A stretch of DNA of 5,383 nucleotides from Verrucomicrobiales bacterium (lineage in GTDB: Bacteria; Verrucomicrobiota; Verrucomicrobiia; Limisphaerales; UBA1100). The position numbers and the translations under genes were made by a program. This document shows, in pieces, positions 1 through 5,327 of this stretch. Numbering within the stretch: the stretch's first letter is position 1; every line of letters begins with the position of its first letter. The stretch is from the NCBI GenBank assembly GCA_002724615.1, contig PBPF01000108.1:1-5383 (forward strand). Reading direction: 5' to 3'. The notes beneath the pieces were generated by a model. The model saw only the letters and a program-made list of their open reading frames with translations, was not told the origin of the DNA and ran no database searches.

Positions 1-106
1 CAGTCTTGGATTGTTCGGTGGCACTTGGATTTTGGGCATGCTCATCGTGAGCCACCGCGAAGCAAGGTAGCAGGGTCAATAGAAGGATAGTCACCCAGCA
101 ACGCAT
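1..106 (-). CDS. N-terminus of the next protein of the metal-transport operon, probably TroC/MntB-type permease (3' part outside window)
   Basis: Only 35 codons are visible. An ATG at 106-104 lies 2 nt after the TAA of the ATPase gene, so translation is probably coupled; I see no Shine-Dalgarno sequence. The peptide begins MRCWVTILLLTLLPCFAVAH, a classic export signal: a basic residue, a hydrophobic stretch at about residues 4-18 and a possible signal peptidase I site after AVA (residue 19). A charged, His-bearing segment follows (HDEHAQ), then Ser/Thr/Gln-rich sequence. In TroABCD/MntABC-type operons the ATPase is normally followed by the inner-membrane permease. From memory, permeases of this family in PVC bacteria can carry such a signal-like N-terminal extension, so a permease is the leading guess. 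None of the permease transmembrane core is visible. A separate periplasmic metal-binding protein is the main alternative. The reading frame is solid; the identity is an inference from position. Confidence 0.7.
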   Translation of the reverse strand, partial: MRCWVTILLLTLLPCFAVAHDEHAQNPSATEQSKT

Positions 107-108
107 GA

Positions 109-888
109 TTACGAGGATTTCTGGCGAACCTCCTCGGCAACCTCACTGAGAATGGTAAGCCGACCACCGTAAGTATCCTGTAGTAAGTCGTATTTGAAGA
201 CTGACTCTGTTGGCCCAAAGGCGACCACACGCATATTTAAGAGCAACAGCATATCAAAATAGTTGCGCGCGGTGGGCAGATCATGATGGACAATGATGAG
301 TGTTTTGCCTTTGTCCTTTAGCTCTCTCAAGAGGGTAACGATGGCTGTCTCAGTGGCGGCATCGACTCCGGCGAAAGGTTCATCCATAAAATATAGGTCG
401 CTCTCCTGCGCAAGCGCGCGCGCAAGAAAAACCCGCTGTTGCTGGCCGCCGGAAAGGTTTGAAATCTGCCGGTTGGCATAGGGCAGCATCTTGACCTTCT
501 CAAGGCATTCGCGCGCAATTTTACGATCCTCACGACTGGGCCGCCGCATCAAGCCAAGGTGGCCATAACGCCCCATGAGCACGACGTCCATCACACTGAC
601 CGGGAAATCCCAATCCACCGACTCGCGTTGCGGCACGTAACCGATACGCCGGAGGCTGTCTTTCACCGGACTCCCGAATACTTTTACCCAGCCGCTGTTG
701 AGCGGGAGTAGGCCCATGGCTGCCTTGATGAGGGTTGATTTACCAGCACCGTTGGGGCCAACGACACCCACGAGCTTGCCCTTGGGCACCTCCAGATCGA
801 TGCCCCAAAGGACTGGACGCTTATTGTAGGCGACAGTCAGGTCGTGGATTTCCAGAGGCGCTTCGGACTTGTTTGAATCAGCACTCAT
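109..888 (-). CDS. troB: Manganese/zinc ABC transporter ATP-binding protein (TroB/MntB-type)
   Basis: This 259-residue protein is the cytoplasmic ATPase that would drive Mn2+/Zn2+ import with TroA and the downstream permease. All ABC motifs are present (numbered from the chosen Met): Walker A GPNGAGKST at 44-52, Q-loop VPQRES with Gln87, signature LSGGQQQR from 145, Walker B LYFMDEP with Asp169 and Glu170, D-loop near 173-179, and H-loop His202 in VHHDL. The stretch RESVDWDFPVSVMDVVLMGR is typical of the Mn/Zn/Fe chelate-type ATPases rather than other ABC families. The frame stays open 12 codons further upstream, but the ATG at 888-886 is preferred. It starts just before the conserved domain and overlaps the porin stop codon as TAATG, a usual arrangement for translational coupling. 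There is only a weak GGGA upstream. Length is normal and no residue is missing. Whether the metal is Mn or Zn cannot be told from the ATPase. Confidence 0.93.
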   Translation of the reverse strand: MSADSNKSEAPLEIHDLTVAYNKRPVLWGIDLEVPKGKLVGVVGPNGAGKSTLIKAAMGLLPLNSGWVKVFGSPVKDSLRRIGYVPQRESVDWDFPVSVMDVVLMGRYGHLGLMRRPSREDRKIARECLEKVKMLPYANRQISNLSGGQQQRVFLARALAQESDLYFMDEPFAGVDAATETAIVTLLRELKDKGKTLIIVHHDLPTARNYFDMLLLLNMRVVAFGPTESVFKYDLLQDTYGGRLTILSEVAEEVRQKSS

Positions 889-2129
889 TAAAACGTGAAT
901 CCCGCGCGAAGCCCAAAGACCCATGCATCGTCCACGGTGCTATCACCACTGGGCCGATTGATGTATTGGACGGCGGGCTGCAGATAGATGGCTGGAGACA
1001 ACTGAAACTGGTAGGTCATTTCCGCCACATACTCGTGTGACTTGGTGGTGGTTATTTCACTGCTGTGCTTGCCATAAATGAGGGCCAGTCCGGTCACGTC
1101 ATCGGCACGACCCGGAATCAGGCCGGTGTAGTGGAGGCCAGCATCAAATGTCCAATGGAATCGAGCGCGGTCCCGCTCGCTGATGCCAAACCGGCCGAAA
1201 ACCCCCAGGCCTTGGTCGACCTCCTCTCGGCACACCAGCTGATCCACAGAAGCAAACACGCCAGTGATGCCATTGCTTTTGGATCCGTCATGCTTGTCAA
1301 ACACGGACGAGTGATACCACGCGGTGAGTCGATACCAACCCGGAAGATCCGTGCCGTCCGAGACATTGAAGCCGTTGTAGCCAACTTGATACATGCTGGT
1401 CCAGCCTTGGCCATTTCCCAACTCAAAGTGCACGCCGTGCTGATTTATTGTCGGGTCGTCGCTTGCATCGTCATAGATATCACCATCGTAAACACCAGCC
1501 TGTGCATACCATGCATCGTTAAACTCATAAAGCGCCCGCAAACCCAGACCTGCCGCGAAGAAAGCCGGTCCTCCATTGAGCGTGTTGGCGCTCCAAGATA
1601 CGGTCTGGCCAAAGGAATCATTCAGAAACACTTCTCGGTACATTGACGGCACAAAATCCTCATCGGCCAGCAGACTGCCAGTGCGGAGGCTCAGTTGTCC
1701 GAATTCCTGCTCCACGAAAACCTGATGCAGACGCAAGCCGTCGTAAGCATCAATGTTGCTCACCGCCAGTTCGTTGCCCGCATAGTTGCCGGGACTTGCA
1801 CCATGGATCCACATGGTGCTGACATGGAATGCACCACCGTTCCAGCCCGCAAGTCGGTTGAGGTCGGCGTCCACACCCACGTAACCAAGCCCCTCGTAAA
1901 TGGTGCCACGAAGCGAACCGCCGGAGACGTTGGACATGATCTCGGATGTATAGTCGATTGTGAATTCCACGCCTCGCTCGGCCCAGCGCGTGCGCCAGCC
2001 ATTCCAGTCGCCAGAAAATCGCTCGAGTTTCCACCAGTCATCTTCGGTGGAATTGCCCGATGGCTGCGCCGATGCGCCGATGCCCATCAGGCAACAGATC
2101 GCTACAGTTAAAAGCCATTTCCGATTCAT
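888..2129 (-). CDS. OprB-family (carbohydrate-selective type) outer-membrane porin
   Basis: This 413-residue outer-membrane beta-barrel begins with a Sec signal peptide (MNRKWLLTVAICCLMGIGASA, with probable cleavage after Ala21). It ends in ...GLRAGFTF, with the terminal Phe expected of BAM-inserted barrels. OprB (PF04966) hallmarks are visible: FSGDWNGWRTRWAERGVEF at about 38-56, SNVSGGSLRGTIYEG at about 66-80, and AVSNIDAYDGLRLHQVFVEQ at about 122-141. FGLRAGFTF forms the last strand. Family members were first described as glucose or sugar channels, but the family is broad. Here the gene sits inside a metal ABC operon, 19 bp after troA and overlapping troB, so a role in letting divalent cations or a metal chelate through the outer membrane is a reasonable inference. 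A strongly acidic stretch (DGDIYDDASDD, 215-225) could be a cation-attracting loop. The start has a strong GGGAGG ribosome binding site 8 nt upstream. Family assignment is firm; substrate is unknown. Confidence 0.9.
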   Translation of the reverse strand: MNRKWLLTVAICCLMGIGASAQPSGNSTEDDWWKLERFSGDWNGWRTRWAERGVEFTIDYTSEIMSNVSGGSLRGTIYEGLGYVGVDADLNRLAGWNGGAFHVSTMWIHGASPGNYAGNELAVSNIDAYDGLRLHQVFVEQEFGQLSLRTGSLLADEDFVPSMYREVFLNDSFGQTVSWSANTLNGGPAFFAAGLGLRALYEFNDAWYAQAGVYDGDIYDDASDDPTINQHGVHFELGNGQGWTSMYQVGYNGFNVSDGTDLPGWYRLTAWYHSSVFDKHDGSKSNGITGVFASVDQLVCREEVDQGLGVFGRFGISERDRARFHWTFDAGLHYTGLIPGRADDVTGLALIYGKHSSEITTTKSHEYVAEMTYQFQLSPAIYLQPAVQYINRPSGDSTVDDAWVFGLRAGFTF

Positions 2130-2137
2130 TTGGGAAT

Positions 2138-2143
2138 CCTCCC
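2138..2143 (-). promoter_or_regulatory. Shine-Dalgarno sequence of the porin gene
   Basis: GGGAGG on the minus strand, 8 nt before the porin ATG, within the 19-bp gap after the troA stop. It is the only strong ribosome binding site in the operon. The porin may therefore be translated independently and at a higher level than its neighbours, which rely on stop/start coupling or weak sites. It fixes the porin start. Confidence 0.75.
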
Positions 2144-2148
2144 GCCGG

Positions 2149-3105
2149 CTACTTCTTTAGTGCGTCAACGATGGTGTTGATGTTATGGCGAATCATGCCC
2201 TCGTAGGTTCCCACGTCATACTTTGCCCCCTCGGGGCCTTCCATCTTTCCGGGTTGCCCCATTGCATCGGAGAAAATCTCGCCGCCTATGGAAGCACCAG
2301 CATCCTTTTGAATCTGCTTGAGGCCCTTGGCATTCACACCGGATTCGGTGAAAACGACCTTTACAGGGGAATTCTTGAGCTTGTCCACCATGGCAGTGAC
2401 GTCTTTGTTGTCTGCAGTATCCTCTGTGGAAATGCCAATGACGGCTTCCACTTCAAAATCGTATGCGCGACGGAAGTATTCGAACGCGTCATGGCTAGTG
2501 AAGAGCACTCTGCGTTCCTTGGGCAACTCCTGCGTGCGTGCCAACGCCCACTCGTGCAGCACTGTAAGGCTGGATTTGATCTTCTCGCCGTTGGCCTTGT
2601 AGGTGTCGGCGTTTTCGGAATCCGCACCGGACAAGCCCTTGACGACTTCGTCCACACAGTGTTTCCAAAGAAGAACATCGAACCAAACGTGTGGATCAGG
2701 TGCGTCACCATCCGTCAATAGCTTGTTGGCAGGTATTGAACTGGTAACGCGGACGACGTGTTTCTCAGTGCCCTCAAAGTCCTTGAACATCTTTTCAAAC
2801 TGCGCCTCCAAGTGCAGGCCGTGCCAGAAGATGGCGTCGGCTTCCTTGAGCTTGGTGACATCTTCATCGGTAGCCTGATGCAGATGAGGGTCAACGCCCG
2901 GGCCCATCAGGCCGCTTACCTCCACCTTGTCACCACCAACCTGCTTGACAAGATCGGTGATCATCGTGGTGGTGGTGGTGACCTTCAGTTTGCCTTCGCC
3001 ATTACTACCGTCGTCCTTGGAGTCTTTCTTTTCCGCAGGCACACAACCCAAGGATGCGGCAATGGCAATCGCACAGGTGAGGATTTGAATTTTGCTGATT
3101 ATCAT
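2149..3105 (-). CDS. troA: Manganese/zinc ABC transporter substrate-binding protein, probable lipoprotein (TroA/ZnuA family)
   Basis: This is the periplasmic metal-capture protein of the importer, 318 residues from the chosen start. The N-terminus MIISKIQILTCAIAIAASLGC is a short lipoprotein-like signal with Cys21. The lipobox (SLGC) lacks the usual Leu at -3, so lipidation is likely but not certain. A charged, flexible Lys/Asp/Gly linker follows to about residue 40. The four expected metal ligands are present: His74 (VDPHLH), His139 (DPHVWF), His205 (TSHDAFEYF) and Asp280 (GGEIFSDAMG). This His-His-His-Asp set matches TroA and differs from PsaA/MtsA-type Mn sites, which have Glu at the third position. 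The C-terminal GTYEGMIRHNINTIVDAL is also TroA-like. There is no long ZnuA-type His/Asp-rich loop. An upstream ATG at 3135 would add 10 residues but puts the signal too far inside and lies near the predicted transcription start, so the ATG at 3105 with GGA just before it is preferred. Metal is Mn or Zn. Confidence 0.93.
   Translation of the reverse strand: MIISKIQILTCAIAIAASLGCVPAEKKDSKDDGSNGEGKLKVTTTTTMITDLVKQVGGDKVEVSGLMGPGVDPHLHQATDEDVTKLKEADAIFWHGLHLEAQFEKMFKDFEGTEKHVVRVTSSIPANKLLTDGDAPDPHVWFDVLLWKHCVDEVVKGLSGADSENADTYKANGEKIKSSLTVLHEWALARTQELPKERRVLFTSHDAFEYFRRAYDFEVEAVIGISTEDTADNKDVTAMVDKLKNSPVKVVFTESGVNAKGLKQIQKDAGASIGGEIFSDAMGQPGKMEGPEGAKYDVGTYEGMIRHNINTIVDALKK
2966..2980. repeat. Five-unit GTG/CAC trinucleotide run inside troA
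   Basis: Five tandem GTG units on the plus strand. On the coding strand they encode part of the five-threonine run VTTTTTMITD, next to the conserved first strand of the TroA fold. Unit changes would stay in frame, adding or removing Thr, so it is not an on/off switch. It is probably just codon bias (ACC) in a naturally Thr-rich motif. Confidence 0.5.
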
Positions 3106-3141
3106 TTTCCAACTATTGACTTCAGAAACGAACATTTATGG

Positions 3142-3169
3142 AAAATATCGACAAGCAAGTTTGTCGCAA
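3142..3169 (-). promoter_or_regulatory. Putative sigma70-type promoter of the troA operon
   Basis: On the minus strand, TTGCGA (3169-3164) and TATTTT (3147-3142) each match 4 of 6 consensus bases with a 16-nt spacer. Transcription would begin around 3135, leaving a leader of about 30 nt before the preferred troA ATG at 3105. The boxes are only moderate matches. The 18-bp inverted repeat fills the spacer and overlaps the -35 box, which is how a repressor site is often placed. Confidence 0.4.
3149..3166. promoter_or_regulatory. Candidate operator: 18-bp inverted repeat in the troA promoter
   Basis: CGACAAGCAAGTTTGTCG has perfect 6-bp outer arms (CGACAA/TTGTCG) and 8 of 18 more central bases partly matching, so 7 of 9 position pairs are complementary overall. 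It lies between the proposed -35 and -10 boxes and about 43 bp upstream of the troA start. Mn/Zn importers are commonly repressed by DtxR/MntR- or Fur/Zur-type dimers that bind palindromes of about this length. I do not recognise it as the exact consensus of a named regulator. Confidence 0.45.
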
Positions 3170-3173
3170 GAAA

Positions 3174-3197
3174 AAAAGTTTGATTAATCAAAGTTTT
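3174..3197. promoter_or_regulatory. Candidate operator: 24-bp near-perfect palindrome in the divergent region
   Basis: The core TTTGATTAATCAAA (3179-3192) is a perfect 14-bp palindrome. After one G/G mismatch on each side it continues with AAAA on the left and TTTT on the right, giving 11 of 12 paired arm positions. It lies 41-64 bp upstream of the DUF971 start and 69-92 bp upstream of troA, so a bound dimer could act on either promoter. There is no central loop for an RNA hairpin, which favours a protein-binding site. The regulator is unknown. Confidence 0.5.
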
Positions 3198-3237
3198 CTC
3201 GGTTTATGAAAGTGGTGAATTTTGGCAGAATATTTAG

Positions 3238-3540
3238 ATGGAGCCGTTGGATTTACAGGTGATTGGGAACAACTTAGCAATTAAGTGGAATGATGGGACG
3301 GAGGGTTTTTTGGGACTGGAGGATTTGCGTAAGGCTTGCCCTTGTGCATCGTGCCGAGGCGAGACAGACGTTATGGGGAACACTATGAAGGGACCGGAAA
3401 CGGAATACACAACGGCATCATTTCAGGTACGGCAAATTTCGATGGTGGGAGGATATGCCGTGCAGGTTGCCTGGGGTGACAATCACGCCACAGGCATATA
3501 CTCGTGGGAACTGCTGCGTGAATTGTCTGGTGGCGACTAA
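3238..3540 (+). CDS. DUF971 / GBBH-like N-terminal domain protein, predicted zinc-binding
   Basis: This 100-residue single-domain protein matches the DUF971 family (PF06155, GBBH-like N-terminal domain). Visible family features are LAIKWNDGTEG (13-23), the cysteine motif LRKACPCASC (30-39) and AVQVAWGDNHATGIYSWELL (74-93). In human gamma-butyrobetaine hydroxylase the equivalent domain binds structural zinc through three Cys of a CxCxxC motif and a later His. Here Cys34, Cys36, Cys39 and His83 fit that pattern. In bacteria the domain occurs alone or fused to Mrp/ApbC-type P-loop proteins, and its own function is not settled. The start is fixed: an in-frame TAG lies directly before the ATG, and no good Shine-Dalgarno is seen. 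It is divergent from the metal importer and shares its palindrome-bearing control region, so metal-linked regulation is possible. Its TAA overlaps the stop of the convergent neighbour. Confidence 0.9.
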   Translation: MEPLDLQVIGNNLAIKWNDGTEGFLGLEDLRKACPCASCRGETDVMGNTMKGPETEYTTASFQVRQISMVGGYAVQVAWGDNHATGIYSWELLRELSGGD

Positions 3541-5195
3541 TCGGCCTCGGGAGATTCCGTTTTGGCCGGAGCCTCGTCTGGATCAATATTGACTGACGTT
3601 TCCTGCGTCGACTCTACTGTGGAAACCTCCTGAGTTTTAGATTCCTCGGGTTGTTCCTCCTCGGAAGCGGGCGCAGAGGGATTCCCTTTGGCTGATTCCT
3701 TGGGACGTGGCTTCTTTGCAGTTTCAATTATGCCGTTGGCAAACTCGATCACGTGCCCCTGGTGAATCAACCAATGCAAATCGGCAACCACCTGTGTCTG
3801 TCCCGAAGGTGGTTCAGGTGCTTGTAGCGACTCTTCTTTGACGGAAGATTCCGGCGCACTCGATTCGGGTGATAGCGTTGCCTCCTGTCCTTCCGGCTGT
3901 GCCGATTGCCCCCCGTCCCCAGAATCACATTCTGGCACCAGTGCCTCCAGAATCATTCGGCGAGTGCAATTCTCGGTCGAATCTATCGTCTCCACAATCT
4001 GGCGAATGCCATCAGAAACCGCAGTAGTCTCAACGTTCAAAAACTTTGGTCGCGCCACAGCAACGTGCGTGACGGTCTTGTCTCGCTTGAAGAACTGCAG
4101 GCCGTGAGCAGAGAACTGCTTACTCAGGTGGGTGGCAATTTGAAGCGGAAAGCGGCGTTGCTGCTGCCAGGCCCACTTTAATATCCGTACAAGCTGACGA
4201 GGTGAACGCAATTCACGTGCCGCCGTACCAGTGATCGTGCTTTGCTTGACCTCCTCGCAAACTTCGCCCAAGTGCACCTGTTCGAAATGCGCTCGGGCTT
4301 CGTCGCGTGAATTGAAGATCAGCGGCGGCTCCACCTTACGGGTAACAAACTCCGTCTTCCATTTGGCCTCTTCAATCCATTTTTCCACCGTGGCCTCGTC
4401 ATGCACAGTCACCACTCGCGACTTATATTCCTCGAAGGACATTTTCGAAAAACGCTCCGCGTGAAGCTTGGCCAAGTTGTTCTGGTATCCGTGATAGTTG
4501 GGCGGCCCAAGCAAGCGACCACTAATGCCACACTGGGCCACACAGTTGTAACTGCCCTTGGGCCCCTCGGTCTCGGTACGCTTGACCTCATAAAACTGGT
4601 CGAAGTGCTTTCTCATCACATGATGTGCTACCTCCGTTCCTGAAAGCCACATGGATTCGTCGAGTCTGCAGCGGAACAACGGTTGCAGCGGCTGGCCACC
4701 CTCGCCGCGCTGCACATTCACCTCCATCACATGGCGCTCAGGTCGCTCAAGGATGAGGTGGGCAATCTGGAAAATGGGATATGCCTTGCCAGTAAGTTTG
4801 ATCTCGCGTGCGATTGACTCTACACCCTTTTCGTCAGGAACAATGGATACCTTCAACTCCGGCAAGGGCTCCTCCTCGCGAGCCTCGCGTGAGTCTCGCC
4901 TGGGACGCTTGCCACGTCGAGGCTTCTCATCCCGCCCCGACTTGTCCTGTCGGCGATCCCGCGGTGGCCCTTTTCGCTGCGTCCCCGCACCACTACCACG
5001 CTGGCCCTGACGATTGTCGCGCGGACGCCCTCGTCGACCATCACGCCCGCCTTCACGCCGCCCACGACGTGGCGGGCGATCACTGTCACCACCGCCGCGG
5101 TAGTCGGCGTACTTGTTGACCTGCGGATCCTGCTGCGCCCAGTCGGGCAATAACTGCAGTTCCAAGCTCAAGTCCTTTTCCGGTTCAGCGCTCAT
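3537..5195 (-). CDS. Conserved-looking protein of unknown function with Arg/Gly-rich N-tail, possibly nucleic-acid binding
   Basis: I do not recognise a named family in this 552-residue protein. No signal peptide or membrane segment is seen, so it is probably cytoplasmic. From the chosen Met: an acidic start containing LLPDWAQQDPQVNKYADYRG; an Arg/Gly/Asp-rich low-complexity tail at about 33-105 with many RGR/RGG/RR pairs; a folded-looking core at about 115-420; a Ser/Glu/Pro-rich linker; a short segment VVADLHWLIHQGHVIEFANG at about 470-488 that resembles the end of a winged helix; and an acidic tail. The core has a CxxxC pair (NCVAQC, 218-222) and several His that might form a metal site. 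A basic disordered arm plus a winged-helix-like end suggests DNA or RNA binding; this is inference. The ATG at 5195 is preferred over an in-frame TTG at 5243, since it begins MSAEPEKD just before the LPDWA motif. No clear ribosome binding site. It ends in TAG, overlapping the DUF971 stop. Confidence 0.85.
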   Translation of the reverse strand: MSAEPEKDLSLELQLLPDWAQQDPQVNKYADYRGGGDSDRPPRRGRREGGRDGRRGRPRDNRQGQRGSGAGTQRKGPPRDRRQDKSGRDEKPRRGKRPRRDSREAREEEPLPELKVSIVPDEKGVESIAREIKLTGKAYPIFQIAHLILERPERHVMEVNVQRGEGGQPLQPLFRCRLDESMWLSGTEVAHHVMRKHFDQFYEVKRTETEGPKGSYNCVAQCGISGRLLGPPNYHGYQNNLAKLHAERFSKMSFEEYKSRVVTVHDEATVEKWIEEAKWKTEFVTRKVEPPLIFNSRDEARAHFEQVHLGEVCEEVKQSTITGTAARELRSPRQLVRILKWAWQQQRRFPLQIATHLSKQFSAHGLQFFKRDKTVTHVAVARPKFLNVETTAVSDGIRQIVETIDSTENCTRRMILEALVPECDSGDGGQSAQPEGQEATLSPESSAPESSVKEESLQAPEPPSGQTQVVADLHWLIHQGHVIEFANGIIETAKKPRPKESAKGNPSAPASEEEQPEESKTQEVSTVESTQETSVNIDPDEAPAKTESPEAD

Positions 5196-5291
5196 GGAAC
5201 GGTTGGGATGGAAGAGAGTGCCTTCCTGATCTTCCAAACGCAAGCATCGCTTAAGTCATTTGGCATCGAATACCTTTTCAACAACCTCGCC

Positions 5292-5320
5292 TTGGCAGTG
5301 TGGCGTGGCGTCGGTAGAGT
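5292..5320 (+). promoter_or_regulatory. Putative sigma70-type promoter of dnaE
   Basis: TTGGCA (5292-5297, 5 of 6 consensus) and TAGAGT (5315-5320, 4 of 6) are separated by exactly 17 nt. Transcription would begin around 5327, at or beside the proposed GTG start, which would make the message nearly leaderless. It lies within the 132-bp gap (5196-5327) between the divergent unknown gene and dnaE. For the minus-strand gene only a TTGAAA without a convincing -10 is seen there. Confidence 0.35.
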
Positions 5321-5327
5321 CGCAGTG

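Larger units (their letters stand above)
3106..3237. promoter_or_regulatory. Divergent control region between the metal-import operon and the DUF971 gene
   Basis: This 132-bp AT-rich stretch separates two divergently read genes and must contain both promoters. It holds two inverted repeats (3149-3166 and 3174-3197), a run of seven A at 3171-3177, and three copies of AAGTTT (as AAGTTTG at 3157 and 3176, as AAGTTTT at 3191). A troA promoter can be read on the minus strand. For the plus-strand gene, TTGATT (3180-3185) and TATGAA (3205-3210) are possible boxes, but their 19-nt spacing is poor. No open frame of note lies inside it. Confidence 0.7.

Noticed and set aside
1065..1646. 193-codon open frame on the plus strand
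   Set aside because: It lies wholly antisense to the OprB-family gene, whose family motifs, signal peptide and C-terminal Phe are clear. The plus-strand translation shows no domain or coherent composition.
2185..2721. 178-codon open frame on the plus strand
   Set aside because: It is antisense to troA, which has all four metal ligands and family motifs. The frame is a by-product of troA codon use.
3106..3135. Longer start (ATG at 3135) for troA
   Set aside because: It would place ten polar residues before the signal sequence and coincide with the predicted transcription start, with no ribosome binding site.
3180..3191. FNR/CRP-like site (TTGAT...ATCAA)
   Set aside because: The half-sites match, but only 2 bp separate them instead of the 4 bp of the FNR consensus, so the helical spacing is wrong. 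Kept only as an unassigned palindrome.
3542..3568. CGGCC/GGCCG hairpin as a terminator for the DUF971 gene
   Set aside because: It has only a 5-bp stem with a 17-nt loop and no following T-run, and it lies inside the coding region of the convergent gene. Chance is the simpler explanation.
4853..5092. Arg/Gly-coding GC-rich stretch as a DNA repeat array or CRISPR
   Set aside because: No regular repeat unit or spacer pattern is seen. The bias comes from the low-complexity basic tail of the encoded protein.
5196..5243. Longer start (TTG at 5243) for the RG-rich unknown protein
   Set aside because: The added 16 residues have no recognisable features, TTG is a weaker start, and no ribosome binding site supports it over the ATG at 5195.
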